From: Chloracidobacterium sp.
GTDB lineage: Bacteria > Acidobacteriota > Blastocatellia > Pyrinomonadales > Pyrinomonadaceae
Length of the DNA stretch: 64,000 bases
Reading direction: 5' to 3'
Assembly: GCA_016711345.1 (NCBI GenBank)
Contig: JADJTD010000001.1
Coordinates: 310,001-374,000 of the forward strand
Each line of letters opens with the position of its first letter. Position 1 is the stretch's first letter. The position numbers were made by a program, and so were the translations under genes. This document shows, in pieces, positions 27,668-34,124 of this stretch. Under the pieces are notes generated by a model. It was not told the DNA's origin. It did not search any database and worked only from the letters and a program-made list of their open reading frames with translations.

Positions 27668-28141
27668 ATGAAACCCTTTGTTTATTCGAGTTTCCTGATA
27701 CTTCTGCTATTCGTTGGCGGGACCGCCCAAACGAGTTCCGCTTCTAAAGAGATAACGAAACTCTGTAAACGAGTCAAAGACATCAAGCAACTACCGCATG
27801 ATCGAGGCGAGAAAGGAGTCGATTCAGTCTATGATCAGATTTTCGCCGCAGGTGAGTCGCTGACACCCTGTTTGATCGAGAACATTACAAATACTCGGAT
27901 CATGAAGGATCCGCGTTGCCCTACGGTTTCAAAGGCGACAACCGTCGGTGACGTTTCTTATTTCTTACTTGTCCGAATTGAGGGCTTCGATTTCACAAAG
28001 TTTTTGCCAACGGATATCCAAGAGAAATACAAGACGAATGGTGTTTACGCCTATCACGAATACATCGATCGCCTTGGCGCCAGAACGGAACTTCGGGAGA
28101 AACTACGAGTTTGGTACGGCGAAATTCACGGAATCGACTAA
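27668..28141 (+). CDS. Small secreted protein of unknown function between pntA and pntB
   Basis: The protein has 157 residues. A signal peptide (MKPFVYSSFLILLLFVGGTA) is followed by a soluble domain with three cysteines (LCKRVKD, TPCLIEN, DPRCPTV) and a Tyr-rich C-terminus. It starts 3 bases after the pntA stop and ends 7 bases before pntB, so it is co-transcribed with the transhydrogenase. It is not a known transhydrogenase subunit; some bacteria split PntA into two chains, but here PntA already includes alpha2. No family is recognised. Base composition looks somewhat more AT-rich than pntB, hinting at later insertion. Confidence 0.75.
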   Translation: MKPFVYSSFLILLLFVGGTAQTSSASKEITKLCKRVKDIKQLPHDRGEKGVDSVYDQIFAAGESLTPCLIENITNTRIMKDPRCPTVSKATTVGDVSYFLLVRIEGFDFTKFLPTDIQEKYKTNGVYAYHEYIDRLGARTELREKLRVWYGEIHGID

Positions 28142-28147
28142 AACCTG

Positions 28148-29551
<1,404 letters not shown>

Positions 29552-29554
29552 CAT

Positions 29555-29899
29555 ATGCGATTGCCGAAGGGTGAAAACGCAATTGTCGATATTCGCAAAC
29601 TAACGGAATACTGTTTGAATCCAGACAATCCGCGCGGCAGACATAAAGCTCGTGTTTTCGCATCGGCTTTAGGAATAACCGTTTCAAACGCCGACGAGTT
29701 GCGCGAAAAGCTCCTTGACATCGCAAGAATCACGGAAGCGGCGGTCTCGGCAGAAAATGATGTTTATGGCGAGCGTTTTGTGGTAGATTTTGAATGGACG
29801 ACGGTCGCAGGAACCGCGCCGATAAGAAGCACATGGATCATACTTGCTAATGAAGATACTCCGCGGTTGACGAGTTGTTATGTGCTAAAAAGGAGGTAA
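29555..29899 (+). CDS. DUF6883-type small protein
   Basis: This 114-residue soluble protein opens MRLPKGENAIVDIRKLTEYCL and includes HKARVFASALGI and TAPIRSTWIIL. These are the conserved N-P-x-x-x-x-G-x-H-K-A-R-V-F and R-S-x-W-I features I associate with DUF6883, a domain seen in small stand-alone proteins and at the ends of some polymorphic toxins. It starts 3 bases after pntB and ends one base before the next gene, which encodes a DUF4926-type protein. The two form a compact pair that behaves like an accessory or toxin-antitoxin-type cassette. The activity is unknown. Confidence 0.7.
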   Translation: MRLPKGENAIVDIRKLTEYCLNPDNPRGRHKARVFASALGITVSNADELREKLLDIARITEAAVSAENDVYGERFVVDFEWTTVAGTAPIRSTWIILANEDTPRLTSCYVLKRR

Positions 29900-29900
29900 G

Positions 29901-30131
29901 ATGCAGAAGAAACAAATTGAATTGCTCGACACGGTAGCTTTACTCGAAGACCTGCCCGAACGCGGCTTGGATCGCGGCGAAGTAGGAACCGTTGTCGAAC
30001 TTCTCGCTCCTGAGGTCTTTGAAGTTGAGTTTAGCGATGACGAAGGCCAAGCATACGCCCAATTTGCTCTGCAAAGCAATCAAATAATCGCACTCCATAA
30101 TCAAGGAGAAGGGCTAAAACTAGCGGCATGA
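29901..30131 (+). CDS. DUF4926-type small protein
   Basis: The 76-residue acidic protein has the DUF4926 layout: LLDTVALLEDLPERGLDRGE, then VGTVVELL, then FEVEFSDDEGQAYA. It is led by a perfect AGGAGG five bases ahead of ATG, itself inside the last codons of the upstream gene, so translation is coupled. Such proteins often accompany DUF6883 proteins and may act as an antidote or binding partner; that is inference. A short degenerate copy of the pntB end overlaps its stop and continues to 30185. Confidence 0.75.
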   Translation: MQKKQIELLDTVALLEDLPERGLDRGEVGTVVELLAPEVFEVEFSDDEGQAYAQFALQSNQIIALHNQGEGLKLAA

Positions 30132-30185
30132 TCTTCTTTCACGCAGAGAGGTCGTTGATGAGATATTGACTGCGATGCGTGCATG
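30128..30185 (+). pseudogene. Degenerate copy of the pntB 3' end
   Basis: This segment aligns with the last ~60 bases of pntB, including GTCGTTGATGAGATATTGAC against GTCGTCGACGAGATACTGAC and an in-frame stop. It lies immediately behind the DUF6883/DUF4926 pair. From 30186 to 30605 there is no supportable gene, only the short tandem repeat at 30333. Confidence 0.7.
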
Positions 30186-30332
30186 AACGGGTTGAACTAC
30201 CAAAAATAAGCTCAAGGTGCCTGATGTCATCGACGACAATTTGAATAGAAGACGAGAGACGGCTTCTTGCATCGATGGCGCGGTGTTACGGGTCTAAATA
30301 TATGATTTGCAATGGCTTATAGAAAATCGGTG

Positions 30333-30410
30333 CAAAAAAGCCGTTTTGAGATCCTGAAAAGCCATCTGAAGTACCCTGAAAAGCCATCGCAGACCCCCAA
30401 AAAGCCATCG
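30333..30410. repeat. Short tandem repeat, unit about 23 bases
   Basis: Four units spaced by 22-23 bases share the core AAAAAGCCRTC (starts near 30333, 30356, 30379 and 30401). An open frame runs through them but the encoded Lys/Pro-rich peptide looks non-genuine. Confidence 0.5.
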
Positions 30411-30605
30411 GAAAAACTATCGAACGACGGCGAGTCATCCCGTCCATCACCTTTTCACGGGCGCCCGATCATCTCGAAGCATCATCATGGTGTTGATACC
30501 CTTCTTCATCGCAATCATCATGCAAAGCATGCCTCCGCTCCGGCCAAGCACGCCGAAGCCGCCGTTGAACTGCGCGACTCCGCGTAATAGATGGCAAGAA
30601 ATTAC

Positions 30606-30684
30606 TGCGAAAGCTCTGCACTTTAGTAAGGGTTTAACACTCGACGCGGAATGTTAAGCCCTCGCTCACGCGCAGGCTTCTGTA
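30606..30684. repeat. R1 palindromic repeat, copy d
   Basis: The arms TGCGAAAGCTCTGCACTTTA and CTCACGCGCAGGCTTCTGTA are imperfect complements with cores GGTTTAACAC and GTTAAGCCC. It stands 55 bases before hicB. Confidence 0.7.
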
Positions 30685-30738
30685 CTAAAAACTCTTGTCG
30701 TTTATTTCGATGTATGTGAAAATAGCGTCATTAGTGTT

Positions 30739-30963
30739 ATGGACAAATTAAAACTGGTTATTGAAAAACACTCGGATGGATTTGTTTCATATCCTCTGGG
30801 GCTGAAAGGCGTCGTCGTGGGGCAGGGTGATACTTATGAGGAAGCATTGGCTGATGTTGAATCTGCTATAAGTTTTCATATTGAAACGTTCGGCGCGGAT
30901 GCATTTGATGATGACTCACCCGTTCTTGAAGCCTTTATCGCGGAAAGCCGTCTCGCCGCATGA
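30739..30963 (+). CDS. hicB: HicB-family antitoxin
   Basis: The 74-residue protein has the partial RNase-H-like HicB fold: KLVIEKHSDGFVSYPLGLKG, then VVGQGDTYEEALADVESAIS, then an acidic C-terminus. It lacks the C-terminal DNA-binding domain found in longer HicB proteins, so autoregulation may be weak or depend on the toxin complex. It precedes and overlaps the toxin gene by four bases (ATGA), giving the antitoxin-first order. HicB neutralises HicA by covering its active-site histidine. Confidence 0.85.
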   Translation: MDKLKLVIEKHSDGFVSYPLGLKGVVVGQGDTYEEALADVESAISFHIETFGADAFDDDSPVLEAFIAESRLAA

Positions 30964-31199
30964 CCGGCAAATTTCCTGTCGATGCTCCGAAATCCAAAGT
31001 CGTTCGGGCGCTAGAACGGCTCGGATTTCAGATCGTACGTGAACGCGAGCACATTGCGATGGCAAGAGAAAATGACGACGGAACACGAACACCGCTGACG
31101 ATGCCAAATCATCCTACGATCAAAGCTTCCACCTTAAGAACTATTTGCACCCAAGCCGGTATAAGCCGCGACGAATTTCTCGACGCATATCAGAAATAG
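30960..31199 (+). CDS. hicA: HicA-family mRNA interferase toxin
   Basis: This 79-residue basic protein has a double-stranded-RNA-binding-like fold: KSKVVRALERLGFQIVRERE, the catalytic histidine in REHIAMARE, LTMPNHPTIKASTLRTI and an ISRDEFLDAY ending. HicA cleaves mRNA and tmRNA independently of translation. The start codon overlaps the hicB stop. All expected motifs are present, so the toxin looks intact. Confidence 0.88.
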   Translation: MTGKFPVDAPKSKVVRALERLGFQIVREREHIAMARENDDGTRTPLTMPNHPTIKASTLRTICTQAGISRDEFLDAYQK

Positions 31200-31222
31200 G
31201 TTGCTAACTCGCGGGTTTCTGT

Positions 31223-31268
31223 AGTTCCATCAACTCGAGTCTTTTGACGACGTTTCCATTTTTGATAA
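31223..31268 (-). pseudogene. Ferredoxin-gene 3'-end fragment 1
   Basis: These 46 bases match, with a few changes, the last coding bases of the ferredoxin gene at 33594-33638, including the shared string GTCTTTTGACGAC. The match ends at TTTTTGAT, one base before an R1 repeat. It follows the hicA stop by 23 bases. Confidence 0.7.
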
Positions 31269-31269
31269 A

Positions 31270-31347
31270 TGCAGAAGTCCGCACGTTAGTAAGGGCTTAA
31301 CACTCAATGCTGAATGTTAAGCCCTTGCTCACGCGCAGACTTCTGCA
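31270..31347. repeat. R1 palindromic repeat, copy e
   Basis: The left arm TGCAGAAGTCCGCACGTTAG and right arm CTCACGCGCAGACTTCTGCA flank the inner arms GGGCTTAACAC and its near-complement GTTAAGCCC. It begins one base after ferredoxin fragment 1. Confidence 0.8.
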
Positions 31348-31351
31348 AAAA

Positions 31352-31396
31352 AACGTCGTTGATAATCGCCGAAATTGGTGTATTATCAACGACGTT
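31352..31396. repeat. R4 inverted repeat, copy a
   Basis: Perfect 15-base arms AACGTCGTTGATAAT and ATTATCAACGACGTT flank a 15-base loop. It ends five bases before the ATG of a secreted-protein gene. The only other copy in the window is at 33005-33048. Confidence 0.8.
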
Positions 31397-31401
31397 ACGT
31401 T

Positions 31402-31872
31402 ATGAAAGTTTTATTCCTTTCGTTAATTTGCTTGGTCGCTTTTACAGCGGCAGTCGTTGCACAATCTGATCTCAAACTTAAGATTGGGGCAAAGATTCCG
31501 TACCAATATCTGCCTACCGAAGATGAAACTGCACCATACATCGCGACGCATCCCAGCCAGTTTAGACCGTTTATCAAGAAGACGATTGCTGGCGTTACCT
31601 ACACAGTCGCGTATGACGAGGAGAGTAGGAAGATTCGATATATTCATACGATCGACAGAACTTTCCGAACTAAGAGCGGCCTGAGTGTAGGTTCGAAAAT
31701 CGTGGTGACACAGAAACAAGTTTATAGTTTCGGCGGCTGGTATACCTTCGCAGGTAAAACGTCAGATGGTTGGCAGATCATCTCAGCTGAGGACGAAACA
31801 TCTTTAGGCGAGTGGAAACAGGGCGAAACCAAAACAATCACTATCGGTGGTTTTTCTAAAGGCGGTAACTAA
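31402..31872 (+). CDS. Small secreted protein of unknown function
   Basis: This 156-residue protein has a clear signal peptide (MKVLFLSLICLVAFTAAVVA, cleavage after VVAQ). The mature part is rich in beta-prone residues and contains FIKKTIAGVTYTVAYDEESR, IRYIHTIDRTFRTKSGLSVG and a Trp/Gly C-terminus. No cysteine pair, catalytic motif or known family is recognised. The GTG/ATG context shows no ribosome site because an R4 inverted repeat abuts the start. It belongs to the mosaic region and is followed by ferredoxin fragment 2. Confidence 0.65.
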   Translation: MKVLFLSLICLVAFTAAVVAQSDLKLKIGAKIPYQYLPTEDETAPYIATHPSQFRPFIKKTIAGVTYTVAYDEESRKIRYIHTIDRTFRTKSGLSVGSKIVVTQKQVYSFGGWYTFAGKTSDGWQIISAEDETSLGEWKQGETKTITIGGFSKGGN

Positions 31873-31891
31873 CCATTCGCGGGCAGTTCTG

Positions 31892-31938
31892 TCAGCTCCA
31901 TCAACGCCAGTCTTTTGACGACATTTCCTTTTTCGAAA
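31892..31938 (-). pseudogene. Ferredoxin-gene 3'-end fragment 2
   Basis: Positions 31901-31936 are identical over 36 bases to 33599-33634 in the ferredoxin gene. The match stops at TTTTTCGA, the same point as fragment 1, where an R2 repeat begins. Confidence 0.85.
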
Positions 31939-32028
31939 CGGGCGGAAACGCGAGTGTGAACGAGCGTGCATTTGGCGACGAAGCTTCTCGATTGAACGCA
32001 CGCTCCTATACAGTCGCGTTTCTGCCCG
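31939..32028. repeat. R2 palindromic repeat, copy b
   Basis: The arms CGGGCGGAAACGCGAGTGTG and the complementary ACAGTCGCGTTTCTGCCCG bound about 50 bases of less conserved sequence. It is inserted between two copies of the ferredoxin tail. Confidence 0.75.
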
Positions 32029-32169
32029 TAGTTCCATCAAAGCCAATCGCTCAACGACTTTTCCATTTTCGATATGTTCTTCGACGATCTCGGCGGCGTC
32101 TGAGGGTTGGACTTGGGCGTAGAGCGTGGGGGCGGATCATGACGGCGGTGCCGATCGAGCTGCATTCGG
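32029..32169 (-). pseudogene. Ferredoxin-gene 3'-end fragment 3
   Basis: About 140 bases match 33594-33760 of the ferredoxin gene with scattered substitutions and two short deletions. The best stretch is GATCTCGGCGGCGTCTGAGG followed by GTTGGAC. It continues through the point where fragments 1 and 2 end. Confidence 0.85.
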
Positions 32170-32211
32170 GAAAATATTGCTATTCAGGCCGTAATTTGAT
32201 ATTTTGCAGTA

Positions 32212-32451
32212 ATGATCGGTGAAGACATTTTAATAAGAAAAGTAAACGCTTTGCCGCCGGGAAAGATCGACGAGGTAATTGATTTTGTTGATTTTTTGGC
32301 TTCGCGAGAAGCAACGGCGTGGCGCGCGGAACGAACTGCGTCGATTGCTTCGTTTGCGGCTGAATTTGGCGGCACTGAATTTGATCTGGATGAAGAGTTG
32401 GAAGCAGCGGGTGTCGAAAGCCTGTTGGCGATTGATGAGGCTCCTCGATGA
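32212..32451 (+). CDS. VapB/DUF2281-like antitoxin
   Basis: The 79-residue protein begins MIGEDILIRKVNALPPGKID and continues EVIDFVDFLASRE, the pattern of small DUF2281/VapB-type antitoxins. It has an acidic C-terminal half that would wrap a toxin. The stop overlaps the next ATG by four bases (ATGA), as in toxin-antitoxin operons. The toxin expected in that position is missing: only nine toxin-like codons remain before the sequence changes into the pntB tail. The gene is therefore probably an orphan antitoxin. Confidence 0.7.
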   Translation: MIGEDILIRKVNALPPGKIDEVIDFVDFLASREATAWRAERTASIASFAAEFGGTEFDLDEELEAAGVESLLAIDEAPR

Positions 32452-32648
32452 GACGCGGTGATGTTTTTGTCGCCGGCATGCCCGTCCTCCACGTCTGGGA
32501 AGCCCGCGACACCATCGTCATGAAACGCGGCATGGCCAGCGGCTACGCCGGCGTCGACAACCCGCTCTTCTACAAAGACAACACGCTAATGCTCTTCGGC
32601 GACGCAAAGAAGGTCGTGGATGAGATACTGACCGCGATGCGTGCGTGA
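32448..32648 (+). pseudogene. Chimeric toxin start fused to the PntB C-terminus
   Basis: The frame starts MRRGDVFVA, the typical opening of MazF/PemK-type toxins, and from the tenth codon it is the PntB C-terminus (GMPVLHVWEARDTIV to EILTAMRA) in the same frame as in PntB. DNA from 32470 to about 32640 is nearly identical to 29373-29543, with only a few substitutions in about 165 bases. The 66-codon product would lack both the toxin fold and a complete NADP domain. It is most likely a non-functional remnant, although an intact start overlap with the antitoxin could still express it. Confidence 0.8.
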
Positions 32649-32665
32649 GAAGTTAAAAGGTGGCA

Positions 32666-32705
32666 ACAAAAAGCTCCCCTCCTTACGAAGGAGGGGAGCT
32701 TTCTT
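32666..32705. terminator. Strong hairpin, probable terminator
   Basis: AAAGCTCCCCTCC-TTACG-AAGGAGGGGAGCTTT is a near-perfect palindrome with a 14-17 pair stem and short T/A runs on both sides. It would stop transcription of the antitoxin/chimera unit. Confidence 0.7.
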
Positions 32706-32729
32706 GCTAATGCTCTTCGGCGACGCAAA
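32706..32729 (+). pseudogene. 24-base pntB fragment
   Basis: These 24 bases (GCTAATGCTCTTCGGCGACG and the next four) are identical to 29488-29511 in pntB. They run straight into the start of the next reading frame, so they mark a recombination junction. Confidence 0.75.
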
Positions 32730-32944
32730 TGTCGGGCACGCAGGCTCTGGAAGCACAAGCCAAAGCCGCCGCAGACGCAGCCCGCGATAACGCCGTCACT
32801 GCGGAATGGCAGTTTCACGACTATATGCTCGGCGCCAAAGATCAGGTCAAAGCCCAGTTCGGCTCAAGCTCCAACGAACTCCAGGGCCTCGGCCTCAAGA
32901 AAAAGTCCGAATACGACAAACCCACAAAGAAGCCAACGCCTTAG
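32729..32944 (+). CDS. Fragment of an Ala/Lys-rich protein (probable C-terminal remnant)
   Basis: Seventy-one codons from MSGTQALEAQ encode an alpha-helical, Ala-rich stretch (AKAAADAARDNAVTAEWQFH) followed by GLGLKKKSEYDKP and a Lys/Pro tail. This looks like the C-terminal end of a larger helical protein rather than a full gene: no ribosome site precedes it and the DNA upstream is a pntB fragment. The N-terminal part was probably lost at the junction. Whether it is still expressed cannot be told. Confidence 0.5.
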   Translation: MSGTQALEAQAKAAADAARDNAVTAEWQFHDYMLGAKDQVKAQFGSSSNELQGLGLKKKSEYDKPTKKPTP

Positions 32945-32946
32945 GT

Positions 32947-32999
32947 TCAGAGTTACGGCTTCAGCCGTGATTCTTTATCACGCGTAAACGCGTAACTCT
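32947..32999. repeat. R6 inverted repeat
   Basis: AGAGTTACG near 32950 pairs with CGTAACTCT near 32990, with inner hairpins ACGGCTTCAGCCGT and CGCGTAAACGCG. It looks like another dispersed palindromic element, present once here. Confidence 0.6.
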
Positions 33000-33004
33000 A
33001 AACA

Positions 33005-33048
33005 AACGTCGTTGATAATACCGAATTTGGTGTATTATCAACGACGTT
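33005..33048. repeat. R4 inverted repeat, copy b
   Basis: Perfect 17-base arms AACGTCGTTGATAATAC and GTATTATCAACGACGTT flank a ten-base loop. It lies three bases after the stop of the reverse-strand gene at 33052 and could end its transcript. Confidence 0.85.
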
Positions 33049-33051
33049 TTC

Positions 33052-33564
33052 TTACTCGCAGAACTTTTTGTTTGCGGTTTGTAGATACACCTTTCCATCT
33101 CGTTCATTGGACTCGTAATCGCAGGTGCGCAATCGATAAACCGAACCACTAAACCTAAATACGCCTCGATACCGGTCCGCCGCCCCCATTCGCCATCGCA
33201 TTACGAGATCGGGATATTGCTGATGCCCACGTGGGATTTTCTCGATCCAGTCCATTGCTGAACCCGCATTTAGAATGATTTTGGAGCGCTTTCCTGCCTT
33301 CGAGACGATCCAAGTCGAGCAATTACCGGTAACGCCACAAAAGAAATCTGAGCGCCCGCGAACTAAATTGCCTTTAAATCTTCCGAGAGTAATAGGCTTT
33401 ACAGTAAGACTCTCTCGGCAATCGGAGGCATCCGACTGAAGATTTCCAGGCAAGGTTTGCCAAACCGCTTTTCTAATCGGCTCATTACATTTTGTTTGAG
33501 CCTGAAATGATTCGCAGTGGACATGAATCACAAATACAATAAAGGCTATTTTGAGGAGTTGCAT
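33052..33564 (-). CDS. Small secreted Cys-containing protein of unknown function
   Basis: The 170-residue protein has a signal peptide (MQLLKIAFIVFVIHVHCESF, cleavage near FQAQ). The mature domain is basic and contains six cysteines (TKCNEP, SDCRES, FFCGVTGNCS, RTCDYE, KKFCE), so disulfide bonding outside the cytoplasm is likely. Motifs such as WIVSKAGKRSKIILN and YRGVFRFSGSVYRL suggest a beta-rich fold. No family is recognised. It lies 12 bases from the end of the ferredoxin gene, same strand, and is bounded on the other side by R4. Confidence 0.65.
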   Translation of the reverse strand: MQLLKIAFIVFVIHVHCESFQAQTKCNEPIRKAVWQTLPGNLQSDASDCRESLTVKPITLGRFKGNLVRGRSDFFCGVTGNCSTWIVSKAGKRSKIILNAGSAMDWIEKIPRGHQQYPDLVMRWRMGAADRYRGVFRFSGSVYRLRTCDYESNERDGKVYLQTANKKFCE

Positions 33565-33575
33565 GGTCTCTTATT

Positions 33576-33974
33576 CTAATCGTCATTCCCTAACTTCATC
33601 AACGCCAGTCTTTTGACGACATTTCCTTTTTCGATGTGTTCTTCGATGATCTCGGCGGCGTCTGAGGGTTGGACCTGGGCGTAGAGCGTGCCGTCGGGAT
33701 AGACCATTACGGCGGTGCCGATCGAGCAGAAGCCGATCGAGCCGCATTCGGTCAGCAGCACCGAGCCGAGCGGGTTGCGGCCCTTTGACTCTTTGCCCTG
33801 ACGCAGGCCCTTCGCTTCGAGAATGCGGGCGAACTCGGCCTTTACCTCCTCGCCGCCGACAGCTTTGCAGGATTTGCCGGTGCAGACGAAGATCTGCCTC
33901 TGAATCGGCGCCTTGAGCATCGGTGCGAGCTTTTCCAGCTCTTCGCGGTCGGTGATGAATTTCGGCTTTGCCAT
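33576..33974 (-). CDS. Thioredoxin-like [2Fe-2S] ferredoxin
   Basis: This 132-residue protein has a thioredoxin-like fold with four cysteines placed to hold a 2Fe-2S cluster: IFVCTGKSCKAVGG and TECGSIGFCSIG. It resembles stand-alone relatives of the NuoE/HoxE and (2Fe-2S) Shethna-type ferredoxin families, which pass electrons in the cytoplasm. The C-terminus (EEHIEKGNVVKRLALMKLG) is the part that is repeated as three DNA fragments in the adjacent mosaic region. An upstream in-frame ATG at 34022 would translate an R3 repeat, so the ATG at 33974 is preferred. Confidence 0.85.
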   Translation of the reverse strand: MAKPKFITDREELEKLAPMLKAPIQRQIFVCTGKSCKAVGGEEVKAEFARILEAKGLRQGKESKGRNPLGSVLLTECGSIGFCSIGTAVMVYPDGTLYAQVQPSDAAEIIEEHIEKGNVVKRLALMKLGNDD

Positions 33975-33990
33975 GTGAATAGCGTAGCGC

Positions 33991-34020
33991 GTCGGAACGC
34001 AGGCTGCCAGCCTGCGAGTC
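33991..34020. repeat. R3 palindromic repeat, copy b
   Basis: The GCAGGCTGGCAGCCTGC palindrome and GTTCCGAC tail point toward the ferredoxin start, which lies 16 bases further on the reverse strand. Confidence 0.8.
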
Positions 34021-34090
34021 ATTCGTTATAAGCGCTGTCCGTGCGACGCGGCATTACGGTTTTATGTTAGAATTTCTTTCGTCAGTCCAA

Positions 34091-34117
34091 ACGCAGGCTA
34101 GCAGCCTGCGTTCCGAC
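34091..34117. repeat. R3 palindromic repeat, copy c
   Basis: GCAGGCTAGCAGCCTGC plus the tail GTTCCGAC ends seven bases before the protease ATG at 34125, in the position where a ribosome site would be. Confidence 0.8.
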
Positions 34118-34124
34118 GAACACG

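Noticed and set aside
30312..30587. 91-codon frame across the tandem repeat
   Set aside because: Lys/Pro/His-rich translation of a 23-base repeat, no ribosome site and no family.
30460..30600. Reverse-strand stretch encoding a Met-rich peptide (GGFGVLGRSGGMLCMMIAMK)
   Set aside because: It runs open for about 50 codons but has no clear start or ribosome site and nothing to compare it with; it may be a remnant.
34091..34117. R3 palindrome considered as a terminator
   Set aside because: It lies directly upstream of a start codon, lacks a U-tract and is repeated elsewhere with the same gene-relative orientation.
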